Below the pieces are notes generated by a model. The model was not told the origin of the DNA and did not search any database. It saw only the letters and a list, made by a program, of their open reading frames with translations. DNA of 38,970 nt from Clostridiales bacterium (GTDB lineage: Bacteria > Bacillota > Clostridia > Christensenellales > Aristaeellaceae). The position numbers were made by a program, and so were the translations under genes. The stretch lies in NCBI GenBank assembly GCA_012517815.1, contig JAAYUF010000167.1, positions 1 through 38,970 of the forward strand, written 5' to 3'. Positions 31,648 through 38,970 of the stretch are shown piece after piece; position 1 is the first letter of the stretch, and each line of letters opens with the position of its first letter.

Positions 31648-32260
31648 CGCGGCGAGGCTGGCCCGCGCGGAAGCCCTGGCCGCGCACGACCGGCGGTTTC
31701 CGGGTTTTGGCGTATCCCTTGCCGGCATGGACGAAGTCGGCCGCGGCCCCCTGCTGGGGCCGGTCGTCACCGCCTGCGTGATCATGCCCCCGGGGCCGAT
31801 CCTCCCCTTTGTGGACGACAGCAAGAAGCTCAGCGAAGCCCGGCGCGAGGAAGTGTGCGCGCAGATTCGCGAGATCGCGCTGTTCGTGGGCATCGGCGAA
31901 GCCGGCGCGGCGGAGATCGACCGCGTGAACATTCTGGAGGCGACCCGACTGGCGATGCGCCGCGCCGCGCAGGACGCGCCCGCGACGCTCTGCCTGGTGG
32001 ACGCGCTGGACAACCTCGGGCTTCCCTTTCCCACCAAAGGGCTGATCCACGGCGACGCGCTGAGCTATTCCATCGCGGCCGCCAGCATCGTCGCCAAGGT
32101 GACGCGGGATCGCATGATGCTCATGCTGGCGGAAACCTACCCCGAGTACGGGCTTTCGCGCAACAAAGGCTACGGCACCGCCGAACATATCCAGGCCATC
32201 CGGCGGTACGGCGCGTGCCCGGAGCACCGCCGCTCGTTTATCGGAAAATGGATCGCTTGA
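31634..32260 (+). CDS. rnhB: Ribonuclease HII
   Basis: A 208-residue enzyme that removes ribonucleotides and RNA primers from DNA. Catalytic residues are visible: D32 and E33 in GMDEVGRGPLLGP, an Asp in LCLVDAL (about 123), and the motif GDALSYSIAAASIVAKVTRD. The C-terminal GYGTAEHIQAIRRYG is typical. The start lies inside rbgA, so translation is coupled. Full length for the family. Confidence 0.96.
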   Translation: MRKPDAARLARAEALAAHDRRFPGFGVSLAGMDEVGRGPLLGPVVTACVIMPPGPILPFVDDSKKLSEARREEVCAQIREIALFVGIGEAGAAEIDRVNILEATRLAMRRAAQDAPATLCLVDALDNLGLPFPTKGLIHGDALSYSIAAASIVAKVTRDRMMLMLAETYPEYGLSRNKGYGTAEHIQAIRRYGACPEHRRSFIGKWIA

Positions 32261-32277
32261 ACAGGGTGTGATGGATC

Positions 32278-35200
32278 ATGGCAAGGAAAACCTTAACCGG
32301 ATTGCTGCTCCTGTGCCTGCTGGCGGGGCTCTGGATGGGCCTGGCGCAGGCGGCGGAAACCAACCTGCTGACCAACGGCGGTTTTGAGACGGTCACCGCC
32401 TCGGGTCGGCCGGACGGCTGGTACACCAGCGCCTACCGAACGCAGGAAGGCTTCACCCGCTTTGAGGTCACCGACGAGAAGGCGCATTCCGGCCGGTACA
32501 GCGCCAGGATCACCAACGCTAACCTTAACGACGCGCGCTACGTCCATTCTCTGGCCGTCAAGCCGGAAAGCATGTACCGCGTGTCGGGCTATATTCTGGT
32601 GGAATCCATGGAGCATTCCGGCAACGGCGCGAACCTCTCCGTCGAGGGGGTGTACGCGTTTTCCGTGCCCCTGTACAACACCGACGGGGAATGGAAGTAC
32701 GTGGAGTGGTACGGTGAAACCGGCGAAAGCCAGACGGAGATCGAGCTGGACGTCCGTGTAGGCGGCTACAGCGCGGAAAGCCAGGGCATCGCGTACTTTG
32801 ACGATATCGCCGTTGCCGAGGTCGACACCCTGCCCGCCGGCGTTATCGCCAGCATCTGGTACACGGTGGACACCGGCGACGCGGCGGCGGACGAGGGGGA
32901 GGAGAGCGCCGCGGAAGCGGCCGCGCCGCAAAAGGATATGGCGCTGCTCCTGCTTCTGGCGGCGGCCTTCCTGCTGCTCAGCTGGCTGGGGATCCGCATG
33001 ATGCCCGGCAACCACCAGATTTCCAAACGCGACGAGCGGCTGACGCTGGCTGTTTTTGGCTTCCTGCTGCTGGGCGCGCTGCTCCTGCGGGTGCTGCTGG
33101 GCGGCCGGGTGTCCGGCTATCAGGTGGATATGAACTGCTTTGCCGCCTGGAGCCTGCGCATGGCCGATCAGGGGCCGTGGGGCTTTTACTCGCCGGATGT
33201 GTTCTGCGATTATCCGCCGGGCTATATGCTTCTGCTCTGGCCGGTCGGACTGCTCATCAAAGCGGTCGGTTATTCGGATACCGCCGGCGTGCGGCTGCTG
33301 ATCAAGGCGATCCCGATCCTTTGCGATATGTCGGTGGCCGTCGCGCTGTTCGCCTGCGCGAAGAAACGCGTTCCCCTCAAGGCGGCCGCGTTCGTGGCGC
33401 TGCTGTTTGCCCTGAACCCCGCGGCGATCGTCAACGGCGCGGCGTGGGGGCAGGTGGATACGGTGCTGGCCCTGCTGATGCTCCTGACCGCCGTGACGGC
33501 GATGAACAACGACTGGCGCAAGGCGCTGCCGCTGTTTATCATCGGCGTGCTGGTCAAGCCGCAGGCGCTCCTGTTTGCGCCGGCGGGCGGGCTTTGGATG
33601 CTGCTGGCGCTGGCGCGGGGGACGAAAGCCGACCGGCGTCGCCAGTGGCGGCACATCTGGCAGGGCTCGCTCATCGCGCTGGGGTGCGCGGCGGCAATCA
33701 TCGTGCCCTTTGCGGTGCGGCAGAGCAACCCTTTCTGGCTGCTCAAGCTCTACGGGCAAACGCTCTCCTCCTACAACTACGCGTCGCTGAACACCGCCAA
33801 CCTCATGTACCTGCTGGGGGGCAACTGGTCGCCGCTCAGCGGAATCAACGGGTACGGCGTGGTCACGCTTCCCTGGCCGGTGCCCGCGGCGACGGGCGCG
33901 CTGCTGCTATGCCTTGGCGCGCTGGGCCTGAAGCTGTACCGCGGACCGGGCGCGGCGCGGCGCGGCTGGAAGGCGCTGCTGGAAAGCCGGCACGCCCTGA
34001 AGGGATTTGGGGACGAAGGCCGACGGATGCTCCTTTCCCTGCTGTTGGGCCTTATGGGGCTGGTGTTCCTGACCCTTTCGCTTTTCCGCTGCACGTTCAT
34101 GGTCTACGGAACCGCGTGGATGGCGTTTTCCTACCTGTATGCGATGCTTATGCTGGTCGCCGACGGCCGCGCGGACGCGCTACCCTTCGCCATGGCGCTG
34201 ATGCTGCTGGGGGTGTACGTGACCGGGGTCAAAATTCATGAGCGGTACCTGTTTGCCGCGCTGGCGCTCCTGCCGCTGGGCTACATCCGCACCGGGGATC
34301 GGCGGCTTTTATGGCTGTGCGCCGGGCTTTCGGCGACCACCTTCCTCAACACCGCCATCGTGCTGGAAAACTCGATCCTGTTGGGCTCCTCCATGGGGCA
34401 TTTGAACGCCGATACGGTGGTGCTCAACGACCTGCTGTGCGTTGTCAACCTCCTGCTGTACGGTTTCGCGGGGTACATCGCCTACACGGGGCCGGCCGCG
34501 TCTCCGGCGCCCGCGCCGCGCCGGGCGCGGGAACCCCGCACCGCCGCCGCTTACCGTAGCGCCCTGCTGACCCCCGCCGACGCGCGGCTGCGCATGACCG
34601 CGCGCGATTACTGGATCATGGCTGTCACCGTGGTGCTCTACGCCGGGCTTACGTTTACCAACCTGGGCAGCGCCAAGGCACCGCAGACGGCCTGGGTGGC
34701 AACCAGCGCCAGCGAGCAGGTGGTATTTGAGCTTCCCCGGAAGGAGACGTTCAAGCTTCTCTATTACGCGGGCGTAAGCTACAACAACTTCTCCGTATCC
34801 GTCAGCGACGATGGGGAAACCTGGTCGGAGCCCTATGCCTGCGAGATGAGCCAGGGCCTGTGCTACCGCTGGAACTACGCCGTTACCAGCACCGAGCAGG
34901 GCGAGGGCAGCGTGCGCTTCGACGACGACGCGCCCGGCAACATCCTCCGCCTCACGGGCAAATACCTGCGCGTGAACGCCGAGGCCGCGGGCCTCAACCT
35001 GTGGGAGATCCTGCTGCGCGATCCCGACGGGGCCGCGATCCCGCTCACGTTGGTTGCGCATACCGGCGCGCGGGACGTGCTGGAAACCGAGCGGCCGCCT
35101 GAAAACCTGATCGACGAGCAGGACACGCTGGAGGGCGAGCCCAGCTGGTTTAGCGGCACCTACTTTGACGAAATCTACCACGCCCGCACCGCGTATGAGC

Positions 35201-36612
35201 ACCTCCACGGGCTTGCACCTTACGAAACGACGCACCCGCCGCTGGGCAAGCTGATCATGTCGGTGGGCATCGCGATCTTCGGCATGACGCCCTTTGGCTG
35301 GCGCTTTGCGGGCGCGCTGGTGGGCGTAGGGATGCTGCCCGCCATCTACCTGCTGGCTAAGCAGCTTTTCCGCAGGCGCGGGCCGGCGACGTTCGCCATG
35401 CTGCTGCTGGGGCTGGACCTGATGCACTTTACCCAGACGCGCATCGCGACCATCGACAGCTTCCCGGTGCTGTTCATCCTGCTAGCGACGCTTTGCATGG
35501 TGCGCTATCTGCAAACCGACGCCTTCGCCGTGCCGGACGCGCCGGAGGCCAAGGAGCCGCGCACGGGTAAGCTCGCGGCCCTGCGCAGCTTCCTGCCGCG
35601 CCTGGCAAGCCCCCTGCTGGGCAACCTGCGCCGCCGGTCTCAAAAATCGGAAACCGCACCGGCGGACCAGCCGCGCGTGTGGACGCGCCCGTTTTGGCAC
35701 ACCCTCCTGCCGTTGATGCTGTGCGGGTTCTTCATGGGCCTGTCCATCGCGAGCAAGTGGATCGGGCTGTATTCGGCGGCGGGGCTGGCGGTGATGTTCC
35801 TGCTCGCGGTTTACCGGCAGTTCCGCGCCGGGATGGTCGCTTTCGACGTGGAGTTGGACCAGGCGCTCACCAGGGGCCAGCAGACGCGGGTGCTCTGGGC
35901 GCGAAGCCTCACGCTCAGGCGCATTCTGGCGACGTGCCTGATGTGTGTGATCTTCTTCATCGCCGTGCCGGCGTTGATCTATTACCTGAGCTACATCCCC
36001 TACCTCTCCCCGACCGGGCCTGTAACCCTGGAGCGCCTGATCGACGCGCAGGAGGGCATGTTCGCCTACCAGAGCACGCCGGGCCTGGGCATGGATCATC
36101 CGTTCTACTCGCCCTGGTGGCAGTGGCCGCTGATCCTCAAACCGATGTGGTTCTGCCAGGATAAATTCGAGCCCGCCGGTTTCGCCAGCACCATCATGTG
36201 CATGGGCAACCCGCTGATCTATTATGTTGGCGCACTGTGCATGGCGGCGGTGTTCGCGCTGTTCATCCACAAGTACGTCCGCTTCCGCGGCGGCCTGCGC
36301 CTGCGGGAGGGCGACGGCAACCTGACCGTGGCGCTGGTGGGGCTGGGCTTCCTGACCCAGTACCTGCCCTGGGTGCTGGTGCCTCGCTCGATGTACATGT
36401 ACCATTATTTTGCCAGCGTGCCGTTCATCATCCTGGCGACGGCGCTGGTGTTCAACCTCCTGCCGCAGGGCAAGCTGCGCAAATGGGCGATGATCGTCTA
36501 CGTCGCGCTCGCGGCAGCGGTTTTTGCGATGTTCTACCCCTACGCGTCGGGCCTGCTCACGCCCACGTCCTGGCTGGACTGGCTTAAGTGGTTCCCGCGC
36601 ATCTATTACTGA
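32278..36612 (+). CDS. Double GT-C membrane glycosyltransferase with carbohydrate-binding-like and PMT domains
   Basis: A 1444-residue membrane protein with two glycosyltransferase cores. A signal peptide (1-26) leads to a jelly-roll carbohydrate-binding-like domain (about 28-185, NLLTNGGFETV). Then comes a first GT-C core (about 220-740) with candidate acidic residues D284 and D311 (DYPPGY) and the motif KIHERYLF (652-659). An F5/8-type discoidin-like domain (about 805-930) separates it from a second core of the PMT/GT39 family (about 945-1444): catalytic-type D964/E965 in YFDEIYHAR, then THPPLGK and the C-terminal PMT four-helix region. GT-C enzymes use lipid-linked sugars and act on the outer face of the membrane. 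The acceptor is unknown; PMT homology suggests protein O-glycosylation. The ATG has a weak ribosome site, 18 bases after rnhB. It sits where yraN is often found. Confidence 0.85.
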   Translation: MARKTLTGLLLLCLLAGLWMGLAQAAETNLLTNGGFETVTASGRPDGWYTSAYRTQEGFTRFEVTDEKAHSGRYSARITNANLNDARYVHSLAVKPESMYRVSGYILVESMEHSGNGANLSVEGVYAFSVPLYNTDGEWKYVEWYGETGESQTEIELDVRVGGYSAESQGIAYFDDIAVAEVDTLPAGVIASIWYTVDTGDAAADEGEESAAEAAAPQKDMALLLLLAAAFLLLSWLGIRMMPGNHQISKRDERLTLAVFGFLLLGALLLRVLLGGRVSGYQVDMNCFAAWSLRMADQGPWGFYSPDVFCDYPPGYMLLLWPVGLLIKAVGYSDTAGVRLLIKAIPILCDMSVAVALFACAKKRVPLKAAAFVALLFALNPAAIVNGAAWGQVDTVLALLMLLTAVTAMNNDWRKALPLFIIGVLVKPQALLFAPAGGLWMLLALARGTKADRRRQWRHIWQGSLIALGCAAAIIVPFAVRQSNPFWLLKLYGQTLSSYNYASLNTANLMYLLGGNWSPLSGINGYGVVTLPWPVPAATGALLLCLGALGLKLYRGPGAARRGWKALLESRHALKGFGDEGRRMLLSLLLGLMGLVFLTLSLFRCTFMVYGTAWMAFSYLYAMLMLVADGRADALPFAMALMLLGVYVTGVKIHERYLFAALALLPLGYIRTGDRRLLWLCAGLSATTFLNTAIVLENSILLGSSMGHLNADTVVLNDLLCVVNLLLYGFAGYIAYTGPAASPAPAPRRAREPRTAAAYRSALLTPADARLRMTARDYWIMAVTVVLYAGLTFTNLGSAKAPQTAWVATSASEQVVFELPRKETFKLLYYAGVSYNNFSVSVSDDGETWSEPYACEMSQGLCYRWNYAVTSTEQGEGSVRFDDDAPGNILRLTGKYLRVNAEAAGLNLWEILLRDPDGAAIPLTLVAHTGARDVLETERPPENLIDEQDTLEGEPSWFSGTYFDEIYHARTAYEHLHGLAPYETTHPPLGKLIMSVGIAIFGMTPFGWRFAGALVGVGMLPAIYLLAKQLFRRRGPATFAMLLLGLDLMHFTQTRIATIDSFPVLFILLATLCMVRYLQTDAFAVPDAPEAKEPRTGKLAALRSFLPRLASPLLGNLRRRSQKSETAPADQPRVWTRPFWHTLLPLMLCGFFMGLSIASKWIGLYSAAGLAVMFLLAVYRQFRAGMVAFDVELDQALTRGQQTRVLWARSLTLRRILATCLMCVIFFIAVPALIYYLSYIPYLSPTGPVTLERLIDAQEGMFAYQSTPGLGMDHPFYSPWWQWPLILKPMWFCQDKFEPAGFASTIMCMGNPLIYYVGALCMAAVFALFIHKYVRFRGGLRLREGDGNLTVALVGLGFLTQYLPWVLVPRSMYMYHYFASVPFIILATALVFNLLPQGKLRKWAMIVYVALAAAVFAMFYPYASGLLTPTSWLDWLKWFPRIYY

Positions 36613-36662
36613 CGGGCAGGGGTCGGCCAGAGCGCACACCGGAGGGAAGCGAGGGATCGGGC

Positions 36663-38195
36663 ATGCTGGCAAGGGTGATCTCCAGCGGACTGGAAGGCGT
36701 CAACGGCTTTCTGGTGGATGTGGAAGCCTGCATCCAAAACGGCATGATCGGCTTTGACGTGGTGGGCCTGCCCAGTATCGCGGTCAAGGAAAGCCGCGAC
36801 CGCATCCGCGCGGCCATCACCAACAGCGGCTTCCCCTGGCCCATGAAGAAGCTGACCGTTAACCTGGCGCCGGCGGACGTGCGCAAGGAAGGCACCAGCC
36901 TGGAACTGGCGATCGCCGTTTCCCTGCTGGCGGCGCAAAACGCGGGCGCGTTTGCTGGGCTTGCCGGCACGCTGCTGCTGGGGGAGTTGACGCTTCACGG
37001 CGAGCTTCTGCCGGTGCGCGGCGCGCTTTCCATGGCGCTGGCTGCGCGTACCGCGGGCGTTACGGATATCCTGCTGCCGACCGGCAACGCGCGGGAGTTG
37101 GAATGCCTGGGCGACGTGCGCGTTTTCCCCGCCGAAACCCTGCGCCAGGCGGTGGAACACCTGACCGGGGAGACGCCCCTGACCGCGCAGGCGCAGGTGC
37201 CCTACGGCGAACTCCGAAGCGGAAGCCTGCCCGAGCACGACCTGAGGCACGTGAAAGGCCAGAGGATCGCCCGCAAGGCGCTGGAAGTCGCGGCGGCCGG
37301 CGGGCACAACCTGCTGATGGTGGGGGTGCCGGGCAGCGGGAAAACCATGCTGGCGCGCTGCCTGCCGGGCATCCTGCCCCCGCTTTCCTACGAGGAGGCG
37401 CTGGAAACCACCTGCATCCACTCCGCGGCGGGGGAACTCCCGCGCGAATCCGGCCTGATGACCCAGCGGCCGTTCCGCGCGCCGCACCACAACGCGTCGC
37501 TCCCATCCATCATCGGCGGGGGAACAAAGGCGCGGCCGGGCGAGGTATCGCTGGCCCACAACGGCGTGCTGTTCCTGGACGAGCTGCCGGAGTACCAGCG
37601 CCAGACGCTGGAGGCGCTGCGCCAGCCGCTGGAGGACGGGTACGTGAACGTGACCCGGGTCAGCGGTCAGGCGCGCTACCAGAGCCGCTGCATGCTGGTC
37701 GCGGGCATGAACCCCTGCCCCTGCGGCAACCACGGCAGCAAAACCAAGGCCTGCCGCTGCAAACCTTATGAAATTCAGCGGTACCTTGCGCGCATCAGCG
37801 GCCCCCTGCTGGATCGGATCGACCTGCAGGTGGAAATGGACGCCGTGACGCTGGAGGAGATCGAGAACGGCGAGCCGGAGGAGGATACGCAGACCGTGCA
37901 GCGCCGCGTGACGGCTGCGCGCGCGCGGCAGCTGGAACGTTACCGCGGCGAGCGCTATTTCTGCAACGCCAACCTGACCCAGGAAGGCGTGGAAACCTAT
38001 TGCGCGATGACGGCTGACGCCGGGGCGCTTCTGCACCGGGCCGTGGAGCAGTTCCACATCAGCATGCGGGCGTACGGCCGCATCCGCAAGGTGGCGCGCA
38101 CGCTGGCCGATCTGGCCGGGCGCGACGCCATCCAGCGGCAGGATGTGGCGCAGGCGATCCAGCTGCGCAATCTGGACGGACAGTATTGGAGGTAG
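36663..38195 (+). CDS. comM: ComM/YifB family Mg-chelatase-like AAA ATPase
   Basis: A 510-residue AAA+ ATPase. An N-terminal Lon-substrate-like domain (about 1-170, VGLPSIAVKESRDRIRAAI) is followed by the ATPase core with Walker A GVPGSGKTM (about 221-229), Walker B LFLDELPE, and the Cys-rich segment CPCGNHGSKTKACRCKP. In Haemophilus and Vibrio ComM is a helicase promoting branch migration during natural transformation; a role in recombination is likely here. The ATG at 36663 is chosen by homology and the GAGGG upstream; an earlier in-frame start overlaps the glycosyltransferase. dprA follows two bases later. Confidence 0.95.
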   Translation: MLARVISSGLEGVNGFLVDVEACIQNGMIGFDVVGLPSIAVKESRDRIRAAITNSGFPWPMKKLTVNLAPADVRKEGTSLELAIAVSLLAAQNAGAFAGLAGTLLLGELTLHGELLPVRGALSMALAARTAGVTDILLPTGNARELECLGDVRVFPAETLRQAVEHLTGETPLTAQAQVPYGELRSGSLPEHDLRHVKGQRIARKALEVAAAGGHNLLMVGVPGSGKTMLARCLPGILPPLSYEEALETTCIHSAAGELPRESGLMTQRPFRAPHHNASLPSIIGGGTKARPGEVSLAHNGVLFLDELPEYQRQTLEALRQPLEDGYVNVTRVSGQARYQSRCMLVAGMNPCPCGNHGSKTKACRCKPYEIQRYLARISGPLLDRIDLQVEMDAVTLEEIENGEPEEDTQTVQRRVTAARARQLERYRGERYFCNANLTQEGVETYCAMTADAGALLHRAVEQFHISMRAYGRIRKVARTLADLAGRDAIQRQDVAQAIQLRNLDGQYWR

Positions 38196-38197
38196 CC

Positions 38198-38970
38198 ATG
38201 CGCTGGACCGAAGAACAGCGATGCCTGCTGTGGCTTTCCGCGGCGGAGATTTCGGCGGACCGGGTACGCCGGATGCTGGAGAAACGCGAAACCGCGCGCG
38301 CCCTGTGGGAGGATTTTGCGCAGGGCGTCGCATTAACGTCCAATGCCGAAGCCACCCGGACGCTGGGCCGCTTTCACAGCGAAACCGCGCTGGACGCGCT
38401 GTGCGAGCGGATGGAGAAACTGGGCGTGACGCCGCTGTTTCAGGACGATCCGGCATACCCGGCGCTGCTTGGCTGTATTGACGATCCGCCGTATGTGTTA
38501 TATGTTATGGGGGACGTATCCGCCCTGAGCCGGCCGTCGCTGGCCGTCGTGGGCACGCGCTACCCCAGCGCCTACGGGCGCGATATGGCGCGCACGCTGG
38601 CGTTTGGGCTTGCCAGAGCCGGCATGGGCATTGTCAGCGGCATGGCGCGCGGCGTGGACGGCTGCGCGCACGAGGGCGCCGCGGACGCGGGCGGCAGCAC
38701 CGTGGCTGTGCTGGGCAGCGGCGTGAACGTGCCCTACCCGATGGAGAACATCGGCCTGTACCGCCGGATCATTGCCGGGGCGGGCGCGGTGGTCAGCGAA
38801 TACCCGCTGGACGCCGTGCCGCAGACCTATCACTTCCCGCACCGCAACCGGCTCATCAGCGGGCTGTGTTACGGCGTGGTTCTGGTGGAGGGCCGGCACA
38901 AGAGCGGCGCGATGATCACCGTGAACACCGCGCTGGATCAGGGGCGCGAAGTGTTCGCCGTGCCGGGCTG
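38198..38970 (+). CDS. dprA: DNA processing protein DprA (partial, runs off the window)
   Basis: The open frame from ATG 38198 continues to the window edge (257 residues seen). The N-terminal helical domain (about 1-75) leads to the Rossmann-like core, with LAVVGTRYPSAYGRDMA, GIVSGMARGVDGCAHEGA, VAVLGSGVNVPYP, VSEYPLDAVPQTYHFPHRNR and LISGLCYGVVLVEG, then KSGAMITVNTALDQGREVFA, all standard DprA motifs. DprA binds single-stranded DNA and loads RecA during transformation. GGAGG precedes the ATG within the end of comM. The missing C-terminus is outside the window. Confidence 0.96.
   Translation, partial: MRWTEEQRCLLWLSAAEISADRVRRMLEKRETARALWEDFAQGVALTSNAEATRTLGRFHSETALDALCERMEKLGVTPLFQDDPAYPALLGCIDDPPYVLYVMGDVSALSRPSLAVVGTRYPSAYGRDMARTLAFGLARAGMGIVSGMARGVDGCAHEGAADAGGSTVAVLGSGVNVPYPMENIGLYRRIIAGAGAVVSEYPLDAVPQTYHFPHRNRLISGLCYGVVLVEGRHKSGAMITVNTALDQGREVFAVPG

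Overview
The window looks like chromosomal DNA of a GC-rich, strictly anaerobic Clostridia-like Bacillota. The signs are two [FeFe]-hydrogenase-type proteins, a fused acetaldehyde/alcohol dehydrogenase under two Rex-type sites, a Feo iron operon, a PhnDCEE importer, strong AGGAGG ribosome sites, a ybaB-recR pair, and the rbgA-rnhB-comM-dprA block. No CRISPR array, tRNA, rRNA or prophage was seen. The only mobile DNA is the tail of an IS1182-like transposase at the left edge.

Layout. 1-500: transposase end and hairpins. 527-4256 (minus): a DtxR-family metalloregulator with its own promoter, then an iron operon of two FeoA proteins, FeoB and a 50-residue Cys-rich membrane protein. A strong promoter and two matching palindromes (TTAG-N6-CTAA core) tie the regulator to the operon. 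4568-9955 (plus): phosphonate-type ABC importer (phnD, own terminator; then phnC, two phnE) ending in a 5'-nucleotidase-like metallophosphoesterase. 9995-13525 (minus): a DUF362/ferredoxin protein, a class II aldolase and a PfkB sugar kinase. 13994-18855 (minus): [2Fe-2S] thioredoxin-like ferredoxin, a PAS-containing sensory-type [FeFe] hydrogenase, a SpoIIE-type PP2C phosphatase and a group B-like [FeFe] hydrogenase, probably a hydrogen or redox signalling module. 18904-19328: a patch of structured repeats. 19372-22855 (minus): adhE coupled to an APH-fold kinase, with two Rex-like operators and a long leader hairpin. 22977-23959 (minus): LysR regulator. 24424-26270 (plus): WYL regulator, its likely palindromic operator, and a PNPOx/Cys-rich fusion. 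26566-29885 (plus): DUF4097 protein, ybaB, recR, rmuC. 30601-38970 (plus): rbgA, rnhB, a 1444-residue double GT-C glycosyltransferase, comM and the start of dprA, cut by the window edge.

The most interesting items are the hydrogenase/PP2C signalling operon, a pair of about 140-bp repeats whose hairpin stems differ by compensated base pairs, the double glycosyltransferase lying inside a conserved housekeeping block, the adhE control region, and the WYL operator. All assignments are by eye from sequence motifs; no searches or folding programs were run.
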